Shown here: positions 7,745-16,421 of the stretch, in pieces
Position numbering within the stretch: position 1 is the first letter of the stretch
Layout of the letters: every line of letters begins with the position of its first letter
NCBI GenBank assembly: GCA_022508305.1
Contig: JAFLVM010000001.1
Coordinates: forward strand, 561,347 to 625,346
Source of the DNA: Clostridiales bacterium
Lineage (GTDB): Bacteria; Bacillota; Clostridia; Christensenellales; CAG-314
DNA length: 64,000 bases
Reading direction: 5' to 3'
Program-made: the position numbers and the translations under genes
The notes under the pieces: model-generated
Databases searched by the model: none
The model's input: only the letters and a program-made list of their open reading frames with translations
Told to the model about the DNA's origin: nothing

Positions 7745-9108
7745 TGTTTTGTACATACCTCCTTTATGCGGATTTCCGATACGTCACCACTGACTTCGAG
7801 CTTGTACTCTCCGTCAATGTAAATTCTGCTGCTTATTACCTCTCTGCCGCCGTCCACGAACACTTCTACGCTTGACGTGTCGAGTAGTACTCTCACTTCA
7901 CAGCTGTCGTAGCGCCTATTTGTTTGGCGAACGTGTCCGTGAGGGGTTTTCGCGTTCATCGTGTCAAGAAACACTGCCCCGTCGTGATGACCTATCACAA
8001 CCTCGCCGTTTCCGCCCTTGACTGTCAATTTGCCATTTCCGCCAAATTTGAAAGAAAGGTCTGCGCAGTGAGAGAAACAGTTGCCGTCGGCGTCACCCTT
8101 GTAGTAGCTTGCAAGCGTTTCTACCGGGTTTTGACAAACGTCGCCGTCCTTGAATGACAGTACGCGCGGGATTGAGAACGCGCCCACCCAACCGTGATGC
8201 AACAAATGCGTAAGATAAGGTGTGTTCCACATTTCCAGCCAACCCACCATTGTCGGTGTGTCTGTTCCGTTCATGAGTTGCGGAGCGTAAAAAGTGTTAC
8301 CCTTGTCAATTTCCTTAACGTAATCAACCGCCATCACGCCACGCTCAAAGTCGATGTCTCCAACGACAAACATAGATGAGTGAGTGTTTTTGAAATCGTT
8401 GCCCCGTCTTGGAGTAGCGTATGCCGAAGTGACGATTACGTCCTTGCCGTCCATACGTACGTAGCAAGGGCACTCGCACATTTCGCCGAATTCGTAAAAC
8501 GGTCCGATGCAAAACTCGTAATGCAAGTAGTCCAGCGTAGTTCCACTCAGCACCACTATTACGCCTTTTTTGAGGTTGACGTCCGTACCGCCCACAAAGA
8601 CGTAGTATCTGTCGCCGATTTTGACGGGATAGGGGTCGCGGAAATCTTTGCGCGAAAGGTTTTTGGGCAAGGTTTCGTTGTCGAATATACACGTGTCGCC
8701 GCCAAAGTTTACTCCGTCACTTGAAACGGACTTGTAGATGTATTCGCGCTTGGTGTCGCCCTTTTCGTAATGTAGAGTGTAAATGGCGTTCAGTTGTCCG
8801 TCAATTTCTATCGCTCCGCCCGAGAAAATGCTCGTGTGCTCCTTTTCGGGCGCGATTGCTATGCCCAAGTCCTCGTAGGTGATGAGGTCGTCGGATACGA
8901 AGTGCCCCCAACACATAGTTCCCGGAGCTGTATCGTAGGGATTAGCTTGATAAAACAGGTGATACCTGCCCTTGTAGTAGATAAGTCCGTTAGGGTCGTT
9001 CATCCAACCCACCGTGGGCATCATGTGATAATCGAGACGGTAACTGTTGTTTACGGTGTTTTTCGTCTTTTCAATGTATTTGTTGGTTGTTTTGATACTT
9101 TTTGTCAT
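7741..9108 (-). CDS. Cytosolic GH32 beta-fructosidase (sucrase/levanase/inulinase type)
   Basis: The 455-aa enzyme lacks a signal peptide and has all three GH32 catalytic elements: WMNDPNG (nucleophile Asp38), FRDP (Asp158) and CECP (Glu212). The propeller runs to about residue 330, and a C-terminal beta-sandwich ends with VEVFVDGGREVISSRIY, as in other GH32 enzymes. It hydrolyses imported fructo-oligosaccharides or sucrose to fructose, which feeds the adjacent fructokinase. I use the ATG at 9108 because the longer reading needs a TTG start inside the upstream gene. Whether the preferred linkage is beta-2,1 or beta-2,6 cannot be told from sequence. Confidence 0.92.
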   Translation of the reverse strand: MTKSIKTTNKYIEKTKNTVNNSYRLDYHMMPTVGWMNDPNGLIYYKGRYHLFYQANPYDTAPGTMCWGHFVSDDLITYEDLGIAIAPEKEHTSIFSGGAIEIDGQLNAIYTLHYEKGDTKREYIYKSVSSDGVNFGGDTCIFDNETLPKNLSRKDFRDPYPVKIGDRYYVFVGGTDVNLKKGVIVVLSGTTLDYLHYEFCIGPFYEFGEMCECPCYVRMDGKDVIVTSAYATPRRGNDFKNTHSSMFVVGDIDFERGVMAVDYVKEIDKGNTFYAPQLMNGTDTPTMVGWLEMWNTPYLTHLLHHGWVGAFSIPRVLSFKDGDVCQNPVETLASYYKGDADGNCFSHCADLSFKFGGNGKLTVKGGNGEVVIGHHDGAVFLDTMNAKTPHGHVRQTNRRYDSCEVRVLLDTSSVEVFVDGGREVISSRIYIDGEYKLEVSGDVSEIRIKEVCTKQ

Positions 9109-9112
9109 ATAT

Positions 9113-10825
9113 TTAGCCGTCAAGTTCGCCGTTACGCAAGCAAACCCTTATGTCGGTGATTTCTATCGTTACGTTGTTGTATTTTTGATTGTTTCCCGAA
9201 CCGAAGTGCCATTCGAGAGTGAACAGTCTGTCAGAACCGCTGCCGTTGCAGAAGAAGGTAAATACAGTTTCCTCTGTGGACAGCTTGCCCTGCCAGAAGA
9301 ATAGTTGCGGCTCCCAACTGCCGGGAACGGGTCCCGCCACAAGCATATCAATGGGAGCGGACGCCTTGGCTTTAAAAGTCACCACGTAGTTGGCTCCGCT
9401 ACCTGCAACGTAGAAGGAGGGACTCATTACCTTGTGATCGCCGTCTGCGGCAGAGAAATTTTCAATAACGTAGGTGAAATTGCCTCTGTCCGTTGTGAGA
9501 ACGCTGTTGTAACCGCCTGCATGGAACTCGGTAAAGTCGCTGACGGTATACGTATCTTTTCCAACTGCGCCAAGATGCTCCTGTACGCTAAGCTCGGAAA
9601 GGTTGATTTGGTTGGCTTGCGTACCCGACTGTACGTAAATAAACAAAGGACCTGCCGTTGTGTTGTCCACTTCAATTTCCTCGGTCACCTTGCCTGACGG
9701 GTGGTACAAAGTTTTGATTTTTTTCTCGCCCCATTTGTCACGCTGAATAATTACTTCGAAATTGTCGTCTTCGGTTCTTGTTGATCCAATTGGGTACGGA
9801 ACACACTCCACGTTGAAAGAAACCGTGTAGGTTACGCCTGCTTTCAAAGTGACGCCCGTGTCGATAAACATTCCGCCACACCAAATGTCGCCGCTGTTGT
9901 TGCTTGGATTCTTTATTTCCAAACGCGCCATTGAACCGCCGTTTTCCGGCCAAGCGTTGCCTTCAAGACCGTTTGTGCCACCGCCGTTGTCAATACGGGG
10001 ATCTACGCGTCCCGTAAAGTTGAAGTTGGGAACGAGTTCCAAAAGTGTTCCTTCTTTTTGCGGAAATTCTATTTCCACTTTGCCTATTTCCCATTCAACG
10101 TTGCCGTTGAGTCCGCCAAGGCAAAGCGCGATTTCCACTTCGCGATTTTCGTCATCTTGCGGTACTGTGTGCGTGAAAGACAACACGTTTGCGCCTGCAA
10201 CCACTGCAATTTCCGCGCAATCGTCGCCGTCCGCCTGAACCTTTATTTTACCTGCAACGTTTGATTTTACTTCGTAGGAGAAAGTAAACTCAACGTAGTC
10301 GTTGGTGGAAAATGCGTTGTCATTTAGCGTAAACGTACGTACAAGACGAATATCTTCGGCAATCTCGCCGCCGCAAGCATTCAACTTGAAAACGCCGTTA
10401 ATCACACCGCAGGTTTCAATCGTAGCCGCTCCGTCCGCTTCCGCAGCAAAGCCCTCGGGCATACCGAAAGATCTGTACGTTTCGCGATCCACCACGTCAA
10501 CGTAGGCGCGTTTTTGCGCCGTGCGTCCCTTGCTGTCGGTAATTAGATAGTTGACGGTGTACTCGCCTACCTCGGTAAAGGTAGCGTAACCGTCGTTTAC
10601 ATCCACTTGGGGTGTAACGGTGATTTGCAGCTGAGGCGTAATGTCGCCGTCCTCTTTGTCCAAAGCCGCTACGCCGTCAAGAAAGTCTACGGTGCTGTTT
10701 ACAACACACTTGACGTCCTTAACTCCCACGACCGATGGCGCCTTGTTGACCTCTTGCTGCGGCGTACAGCCTGCAAGCATGATTACAACAAGCACTAATA
10801 TCAACAACATTTTAGTTTTTTTCAT
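9113..10825 (-). CDS. Surface lipoprotein with Ig-like and carbohydrate-binding-type domains
   Basis: The 570-aa product starts with a lipoprotein signal ending in lipobox LAGC near residue 20. Residues about 30-110 form a bacterial Ig-like (DUF5011/HYR-type) domain with the typical VDFLDGVAALDKEDGDIT segment. Two or three beta-sandwich domains resembling CBM4/9-type modules follow (for instance VPNFNFTGRVD... and the C-terminal FYVAGSGANYVVTFKAKA...ITDIRV). No catalytic motif was seen. It overlaps the DUF624 gene by ATGA and lies just upstream of GH32, so it probably captures fructan at the cell surface for cleavage and transport. Family assignment of the binding modules is by overall pattern only. 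Confidence 0.75.
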   Translation of the reverse strand: MKKTKMLLILVLVVIMLAGCTPQQEVNKAPSVVGVKDVKCVVNSTVDFLDGVAALDKEDGDITPQLQITVTPQVDVNDGYATFTEVGEYTVNYLITDSKGRTAQKRAYVDVVDRETYRSFGMPEGFAAEADGAATIETCGVINGVFKLNACGGEIAEDIRLVRTFTLNDNAFSTNDYVEFTFSYEVKSNVAGKIKVQADGDDCAEIAVVAGANVLSFTHTVPQDDENREVEIALCLGGLNGNVEWEIGKVEIEFPQKEGTLLELVPNFNFTGRVDPRIDNGGGTNGLEGNAWPENGGSMARLEIKNPSNNSGDIWCGGMFIDTGVTLKAGVTYTVSFNVECVPYPIGSTRTEDDNFEVIIQRDKWGEKKIKTLYHPSGKVTEEIEVDNTTAGPLFIYVQSGTQANQINLSELSVQEHLGAVGKDTYTVSDFTEFHAGGYNSVLTTDRGNFTYVIENFSAADGDHKVMSPSFYVAGSGANYVVTFKAKASAPIDMLVAGPVPGSWEPQLFFWQGKLSTEETVFTFFCNGSGSDRLFTLEWHFGSGNNQKYNNVTIEITDIRVCLRNGELDG

Positions 10826-11499
10826 TTTACTTCTCCGTTATCGTCATAGGGTTTGATTTGACCCTTTTCATCAAGATAATCGTCTTCTTTCAACTTCTTT
10901 TTCAGTTCGTAGACGGTCGTGCCAAGCGCCTTTGCTTTGAGGTGATAGAAGTTTTCCTTCATCAGCTTGGCATTGATTAGCGGCACCGCGTACAAAGTGA
11001 GTACGATTGGGTAGGGGTAGTAAATTATCATCGCCACGATGCCTGCAACTATACCGATGGACAGGATACTACGCCACCAAGAGCCGAAAACCAACATGAT
11101 TCCGTTTCGCAGCAACTGAAAGAAGCTGACTTTCATGTTCACGATGATGGTTGGCGCAGTGGTAAGATAAATTACGCCCACCACCAACGCAACGTAGCTT
11201 ACAGCCAAAACGAAATAGCTCATTTGCTCCGTATGTACGTTGAAAAAGTAGATATTCAACGTCGGAACCACAATCATCACCAGCTGAAACAGCGTGTAGA
11301 AGATTAGTATTTTCCAGTTGGCGCCAATCGCGGTGAATATGTCCTTGAAACGGCGCGTGCCCATGTCTTGACCGAAAAACGCTGTTACTCCCACCAAAAT
11401 AGGTATGAATGGCAATATCGTGACGGCGGAGAGCGCAACGAGCAACGTTATCACGAGAAATTCCAGCGCGTAGTCGCCGACCACTCTCAGTCCTTTCAT
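10822..11499 (-). CDS. DUF624 (YesL-like) membrane protein
   Basis: This 225-aa polytopic protein has about five hydrophobic helices (near 12-38, 65-82, 93-112, 128-140 and 150-180) and the DUF624 pattern in its first third, including PILVGVTAFFGQDM and RFKDIF. DUF624/YesL proteins accompany LplABC/YtcP-type sugar importers in Firmicutes and are thought to assist the transporter, but no biochemical function is established. It lies between the binding protein and the surface lipoprotein, ATGA-overlapping the latter. Confidence 0.85.
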   Translation of the reverse strand: MKGLRVVGDYALEFLVITLLVALSAVTILPFIPILVGVTAFFGQDMGTRRFKDIFTAIGANWKILIFYTLFQLVMIVVPTLNIYFFNVHTEQMSYFVLAVSYVALVVGVIYLTTAPTIIVNMKVSFFQLLRNGIMLVFGSWWRSILSIGIVAGIVAMIIYYPYPIVLTLYAVPLINAKLMKENFYHLKAKALGTTVYELKKKLKEDDYLDEKGQIKPYDDNGEVK

Positions 11500-11511
11500 A
11501 TCTGTCTCCTT

Positions 11512-13119
11512 TTAGCCGCCAATAGCCGCCAAGTACCTGTCGTACGCCGTTTGATTTATACGAATTACCGTGTCGATGGAATTTCTGTTGGTTTGCAAGA
11601 AATTCAGCCAAGATTCCCTCGTGGGAATGCTTCCGCCCGTGATACTACCCGTAAACCAGCTTGCAATGTTGTTTGCAAGGGATGATTCGTAGGTGTTTAG
11701 GGTAATCAACTCGTCTTGCGTGTAATTTAAGTTGGGAATTGCCGTAACTCCTACGAAAGAGTAGGGTTTTACGTAATTTTCAAGATTGTTGAGTCTCAAT
11801 TTTGCGCGGGATTCCATTTCCACAGAGTTGTCCCACACTTCTTGTGTTAGATACACCACTCCGTAGGGAGCGTTCTTCATACGGAAGTCGTCCGCGCTCT
11901 GCACGCCGTGGTCGTCGTTGGGAATGAGCTTTCCGTCCACTTTGTCTGGCAAAAACGCGCCTGACTTGATGGAACCGTAGTTGAGTTGCGCCGAATACTC
12001 AGGCTCGAAGAACTTGTCGAAGTAGGAAAGCAAGCCTTCCTTGTCCTCGCAGGAGTCAAGTATCACGCATTCGCCCTTTTCCACTTCCTGTTCGTTGCTG
12101 ACGCCCACGTAACGGTTGCCGTCGTCGTCTTTCAAGGGCAACACGATAATGTAGTCGTCACGGTGTTCCGCCGAAAGCACTGTGTCCTTTTCCCACCAGT
12201 AGAAAGCGCCGTATCTGCCGTCCTGTCCGCGGGCAAGGAAGTCGTTGTCCGATTGAGTAAATGAAGATGAACGAATCAAGCCTCCTTGATACCAGTCGGC
12301 AAGTTCCTTGACAGCCTTGAACCAATTTTCGTTTTCAATAGTGAAGGTAATTCTTCCGTCAACTACCGTTTTGTGCTCTCTGTTTTCGGGAACTCCGAAT
12401 GAGGCGATAAGGTCGGACTCGTTGCCCTGCCAGTTTCCGCTGACGAATGCAAGAGGAACCTCGTTGGTTGTAGAGCCGTCGCCGTCCATGTCGCGGTTGT
12501 TGAACTCTTGCAGCAGAGCCTTGAATTCGTATCTGTACAAATCCAGTCCGTCAACCAGTTGGTTGCTTGTAAGGTTTACGCCTTCGGGAAGATTGCCGTC
12601 GTCAATAAGCTTTTGTATCCACTTTTTGTTGATGTACAAAATGTTGGGATAAGCCTTCAAACCCATTTCCTCTACTCTCGGCAGAGAATAGATGTGTCCG
12701 TCGGGGGACTTGAGCGCCTCGGCGATGTCGGGGCGACTCTTCAAAATCCGCGCAAAGTTGGGCATGCTGTCCAAATATTGGTCAATGGCAACTATTCTTC
12801 CCCGTCTGCCGTAGTCGTACAGCTTGAGGTTGGAAAATCCCGAGTGATAGATTGCGTCTATTCCCTTGATTCCAACGGGGTCGGTGTTGTTGGCGTATTG
12901 AGTGGACGTGTTGTAAATCCATTTAACTTCTATACCCGTGTCCTCGGCAAGCTGTTGGAATACGGGCATTGTGTTGTAGTCCTTTACGGCGTCCTCTTTG
13001 ACTGTAAGCACCGTAAATTGATGCTCCGAAGTCGTTCCGCCCATGGCAGACACCACAAACAGAACCACGCAGACAAACCACAATGCGGCTGCCGATACAC
13101 CTATAATAATTTTCTTCAT
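11512..13119 (-). CDS. Extracellular solute-binding protein of a carbohydrate ABC importer (LplA/YtcQ type)
   Basis: The 535-aa protein has an N-terminal hydrophobic segment (about 3-27), then a class I binding-protein body with the family pattern TMPVFQQLAEDTGIEVKW and GHIYSLPRVEEMG. It resembles the large LplA/YtcQ group that works with LplB and YtcP/LplC permeases, both directly upstream. Unlike most Gram-positive binding proteins it has no lipobox cysteine after the hydrophobic segment, so anchoring is probably by the uncleaved helix. Ligand is inferred to be fructan oligosaccharides from context. Confidence 0.88.
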   Translation of the reverse strand: MKKIIIGVSAAALWFVCVVLFVVSAMGGTTSEHQFTVLTVKEDAVKDYNTMPVFQQLAEDTGIEVKWIYNTSTQYANNTDPVGIKGIDAIYHSGFSNLKLYDYGRRGRIVAIDQYLDSMPNFARILKSRPDIAEALKSPDGHIYSLPRVEEMGLKAYPNILYINKKWIQKLIDDGNLPEGVNLTSNQLVDGLDLYRYEFKALLQEFNNRDMDGDGSTTNEVPLAFVSGNWQGNESDLIASFGVPENREHKTVVDGRITFTIENENWFKAVKELADWYQGGLIRSSSFTQSDNDFLARGQDGRYGAFYWWEKDTVLSAEHRDDYIIVLPLKDDDGNRYVGVSNEQEVEKGECVILDSCEDKEGLLSYFDKFFEPEYSAQLNYGSIKSGAFLPDKVDGKLIPNDDHGVQSADDFRMKNAPYGVVYLTQEVWDNSVEMESRAKLRLNNLENYVKPYSFVGVTAIPNLNYTQDELITLNTYESSLANNIASWFTGSITGGSIPTRESWLNFLQTNRNSIDTVIRINQTAYDRYLAAIGG

Positions 13120-13130
13120 ACGACCTCCGC

Positions 13131-14036
13131 TTATTTGAACGAACCAACAAGTACGCCTTGTCCGAAATGCTTTTCAATCATTGGGTACAGCACCAAAATG
13201 GGCGCCGTCGCAACGATAATTGAAGTAAACTTGATTTGCGTAGCAGTACGCATTTGTTCCAGTACCACGTCGCCTTCGCCACTGGCGGTTGCGTTGAGCA
13301 AGTCGTTCAGTACCGTTTGAAGTGGGTAAAAGTTTTTGTCAATGTTGAATATGTACGCGTCAATGTAGTTGTTCCAGTGACCGACTGCGTAAAACAGCAC
13401 CATAACGCTGATTATCGAGGTGGAAATGGGCAAAATCAAGTCGAAGAACGTGCGTATTTCCCCTGCGCCGTCAATCTGCGCCGCCTCCAGCACCTCTTTG
13501 GGTACGTTGGAAGTGAAGAACGATTTACACATAAACACGTTGTACACGCTGACACCGCCGCCGATAATCAAAATTAGCGGGTTTTGATACAGTCCAAGCG
13601 CTCGACACACGATGATGTAGGGCACCAAGCCGCCGCCGAAGAACATCGTAATGATGAGCATGGTCGTAATGAGCTTGCGGAAGGGCAAATATTCACGCGA
13701 AAGCGCCCAACCCGCGGGAATTGTCAACACTACGTTGAACACCGTACCCAGTACCGTGTAGGCAAGCGTGTTGAAGTAGCCTCTCCACACGTCGTCTCTT
13801 TGGAACAGACTTTTGTAACCGGAAAAAGTCACCTTGATTGGGTACAGCCAAACGTCGCCCGTCATTACTGCGTCTGCATCCGAAATGGACGCAATGATAA
13901 TGTAGTAGAGAGGATAGATTACTATCACCGCCAACAAAAACAGAATCAATCCGCAAATGACGTAGTACACGTAGTCACGTTTGCTCTCTTTTATTTTATT
14001 TTGCTTTGCTAAAGCCTTTATTTCCTTCATATCCAT
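13131..14036 (-). CDS. Carbohydrate ABC transporter permease (YtcP/LplC type)
   Basis: The 301-aa inner-membrane protein has six predicted helices and the MetI-fold EAA loop EVLEAAQIDGAGEIRTFFDLILPIS, the contact site for the ATPase. The C-terminal motif LYPMIEKHFGQGVLVGSFK is typical of the YtcP/LplC branch. It forms the translocation channel with the LplB-type permease encoded 37 nt upstream and is energised by the MsmX-like ATPase at the end of the operon. Confidence 0.92.
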   Translation of the reverse strand: MDMKEIKALAKQNKIKESKRDYVYYVICGLILFLLAVIVIYPLYYIIIASISDADAVMTGDVWLYPIKVTFSGYKSLFQRDDVWRGYFNTLAYTVLGTVFNVVLTIPAGWALSREYLPFRKLITTMLIITMFFGGGLVPYIIVCRALGLYQNPLILIIGGGVSVYNVFMCKSFFTSNVPKEVLEAAQIDGAGEIRTFFDLILPISTSIISVMVLFYAVGHWNNYIDAYIFNIDKNFYPLQTVLNDLLNATASGEGDVVLEQMRTATQIKFTSIIVATAPILVLYPMIEKHFGQGVLVGSFK

Positions 14037-14073
14037 AAAAATTCACCTACCGTTCTAATCTGTAAAATACCGT

Positions 14074-15099
14074 TTACCACATACTGTTGTTGGTAAGCTT
14101 CTTCGAGGTGAAGTTTGCTATCACTAACAGCGCAACGTTGATGACGGAGTTGAACAGACCTGCCGCAGTACCGACGCCGTACTGTCCGCCCACCAAACCG
14201 AACGTGTAAACGTAGGTAGAGAGGATTTCACTGGTTTCGAGGTTGCCGCTCGTTTGCATAAGCAAAACCTTTTCGTAGCCGCAGCTCATCAAGTTACCTA
14301 CCGAAAGAATCATAAGCATAACTATGGTTGGCAAAATTGCGGGAAGGTCTACGCTGAAAATTCGTCTGAAACGCGACGCGCCGTCCACCTTTGCCGCCTC
14401 GTGCAAAGCGGGGTCAACGCCTGAAAGCGCAGCCAAATACACTATTGCCGACCAACCGAAGTCCTGCCAGTTACCCGAGAAAATAAACAGCGGTCTGAAC
14501 GCCTCGGGCGAGAGGAACAGCTTCAAGCCGTTGACGTCGCCACCCAACTTGATGCTCAGTTGATCCAACAGACCGTCCGAACCGAAAATGAGCTTTAACA
14601 TACCGACTAACACTACTAAAGAGATGAAGTGCGGCGCATAGTACAAAATCTGCAATCCCTTCTTCACCTTTTTGGAACGCAGTGAGTTGAGCAGCAATGC
14701 TACAATAATCGGAAGAGGGAAACCTACGATAAAGCCGAAAATACAAAGCAAAAACGTGTTTAGGAAGTAATCCCAAAAGTTCGGATTGGAAAAGAACGTC
14801 TTGAAGTTTTCAAATCCTACCCACGCCGTGTTGCTGCCGAGAATTTTGTCGCCGGGCATATAGTCCTGAAATGCAACCAAAATTCCGTACATCGGTACGT
14901 AGCAGAAAATTATCACGTAAATGAACGCAGGGAGAATGAACAGCAAAATCCATCCATGTCTGCGAAAATTCGTTTTCCATTCTTCCCACTTTGACTTGGG
15001 TTGGGGTCCTGCGGGACCGTCCAACACCTCGTAAGCTTCTTCGACAAGTTCCTCGTCGATTTCGTCCACCGGCGCGGTTGCTAATGCTTCGCTTGCCAT
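14074..15099 (-). CDS. lplB: Carbohydrate ABC transporter permease (LplB type)
   Basis: The 341-aa permease has six membrane segments after a charged, acidic N-terminal extension of about 55 residues (DEIDEELVEEAYEVLDGP region). The EAA loop reads ALHEAAKVDGASRFRRIFSVDLPAI, and the C-terminal segment GTAAGLFNSVINVALLVIANFTSKK fits LplB. It pairs with the downstream YtcP-type permease. The acidic N-terminal extension is longer than usual for the family. Confidence 0.92.
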   Translation of the reverse strand: MASEALATAPVDEIDEELVEEAYEVLDGPAGPQPKSKWEEWKTNFRRHGWILLFILPAFIYVIIFCYVPMYGILVAFQDYMPGDKILGSNTAWVGFENFKTFFSNPNFWDYFLNTFLLCIFGFIVGFPLPIIVALLLNSLRSKKVKKGLQILYYAPHFISLVVLVGMLKLIFGSDGLLDQLSIKLGGDVNGLKLFLSPEAFRPLFIFSGNWQDFGWSAIVYLAALSGVDPALHEAAKVDGASRFRRIFSVDLPAILPTIVMLMILSVGNLMSCGYEKVLLMQTSGNLETSEILSTYVYTFGLVGGQYGVGTAAGLFNSVINVALLVIANFTSKKLTNNSMW

Positions 15100-15146
15100 A
15101 TTTGCCTCCCTTTAATCTGTTTGTTTAGTAAATTATTAATAGTCAA

Positions 15147-16247
15147 TTATTTCTTTTTTGTCTTTTTCACAACGGTAAACGCAACGTAAGCAAGTATCAA
15201 CGCTCCGAAAATGGATATGTCTATCCAAAAGAAGGTGTGCGTAGCTTCGGGTTCGATTTCCGTCATGGTTTCAAGCAATTCCGACAGGGTAAAGGTCGTT
15301 TCCGGCCGTCCGAGATCGGTGTAAAGCTTTGCGCTGTGTTGACCGCTTGACAAGGTAGCCACCGCTTCGGAAGAAATTACTACCCTGTTTCCCGTTTGAG
15401 TGAAATCAATTTCTTTGCCGTCCACCAAAAGCTTGCGTACGGTAGCGTTGCCACTCAATTCAAACGCAACTTCACTGCCCCTGTAATACTTCTTCAATAC
15501 GGACGTTGCCGTAACAGCAGTAAAATCGGAAAAATCCGTGTTGAGTTTGAAGTTGAAATCGGTAAAGGACGTAACCACTCTGAAAACGTACTCGGTGTCA
15601 GCTTCCAACGTTTTGAGATATTCGCGCGACACGGTCAACACGCCGTCTTTCATCGAATACTCACTGCTGTCCAACTTGTAGTGTCCGTCGGTAACGTTGA
15701 TAACCTTCAACACTTCGTAACCGTTGCAGAAGATGTCTCCGTCGGGAGTGTCAGTGCTTGCAAATTGCTCGTTAGTAACGACTGCGTCACCCTTTTTGAC
15801 GCCGACTCTGCCGCCCTCGTAGCCGTCTAATTTGCAGGTGATTACGGCAACGTCGCCGCCCGCATATACCTTGGCAATTCCTTCGTTGACAACTACGGTA
15901 AGCGCAAACTTTTCTGCTGCCTCAAAGGAATATTTGGCAGATTTCAGCGCGGTTTCCTTTTTGAACAACTCCACTTTGCCGTCAGCCGCGTTGACGGTGG
16001 CAGCCCAGTAGCTGTCAAGACTGTCGCTCACGCCGAACACCAGTCCGACGGTTTGCGTTTGGTCTGCGCCGAGCGTAAACTGCGCGGAATACACAAAGTT
16101 GTTTGCATTGCCCCTTCTAAGCGTGAACTCGCTGCCTGCGTCCGTCTCGGCAAAAGCAACCGACGGAACAAAACTCAAGCAAACCGCCACCAAAGTTAAG
16201 ACGGCAAGACTTGCAAACAAAATTGACGTTTTCTTACATGCTTTCAT
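15147..16247 (-). CDS. Secreted, C-terminally membrane-anchored surface protein of the fructan operon
   Basis: The 366-aa product has a signal peptide (about 1-34, ending SVAFAE), an N-terminal beta-rich module (WAATVNAADGKVELFKKE pattern) like the C-terminal sandwich domains attached to GH32 enzymes, and an Ig-like X2-type middle module (VLTVSREYLKTLEADTEYVF). It ends in a single transmembrane helix followed by KKTKKK. No catalytic residues were found. The ATG at 16247 has GGGGGAAG in front; a TTG 12 nt earlier is ignored. As first gene of the fructan operon it probably displays a fructan-binding module at the cell surface (inference). Confidence 0.7.
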   Translation of the reverse strand: MKACKKTSILFASLAVLTLVAVCLSFVPSVAFAETDAGSEFTLRRGNANNFVYSAQFTLGADQTQTVGLVFGVSDSLDSYWAATVNAADGKVELFKKETALKSAKYSFEAAEKFALTVVVNEGIAKVYAGGDVAVITCKLDGYEGGRVGVKKGDAVVTNEQFASTDTPDGDIFCNGYEVLKVINVTDGHYKLDSSEYSMKDGVLTVSREYLKTLEADTEYVFRVVTSFTDFNFKLNTDFSDFTAVTATSVLKKYYRGSEVAFELSGNATVRKLLVDGKEIDFTQTGNRVVISSEAVATLSSGQHSAKLYTDLGRPETTFTLSELLETMTEIEPEATHTFFWIDISIFGALILAYVAFTVVKKTKKK

Positions 16248-16320
16248 AACTTCCCCCAAATATTTTTGGATAGAATTTTCCGATTATTGAATCTTTTATA
16301 TTTTAATAATATTGCAAGTC

Positions 16321-16336
16321 AATGTCAATTGACATT
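16321..16336. promoter_or_regulatory. Perfect 16-bp palindrome at the fructan-operon promoter
   Basis: AATGTCAATTGACATT is its own reverse complement. On the minus strand it supplies a TTGACA, and a second TTGACT follows 6 bp later with a TATAAA-like -10 around 16300, so the palindrome overlaps the probable -35 region of the operon starting at 16247. The exact promoter is ambiguous. Confidence 0.5.
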
Positions 16337-16343
16337 TAATTTT

Positions 16344-16359
16344 TTGTGCAAATGCACAA
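16344..16359. promoter_or_regulatory. Candidate LacI-family operator upstream of the fructan operon
   Basis: TTGTGCA-AA-TGCACAA: two perfect 7-bp inverted arms around 2 bp, just upstream of the presumed fructan promoter. Two related half-matching sites lie in front of the LacI gene (18660-18675 and 18693-18708), linking regulator and operon. Confidence 0.6.
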
Positions 16360-16389
16360 TGCATAACGCGCAATATTTGAGCAAATGAA

Positions 16390-16415
16390 AAAGGTGGAGA
16401 ATTTTCTCCACCTTT
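16390..16415 (-). terminator. Terminator of the modular lipoprotein gene
   Basis: Stem AAAGGTGGAGAA / TTCTCCACCTTT followed on the minus strand by T-rich sequence, directly after the stop at 16422. It separates this gene from the fructan operon. Confidence 0.8.
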
Positions 16416-16421
16416 CACGTA

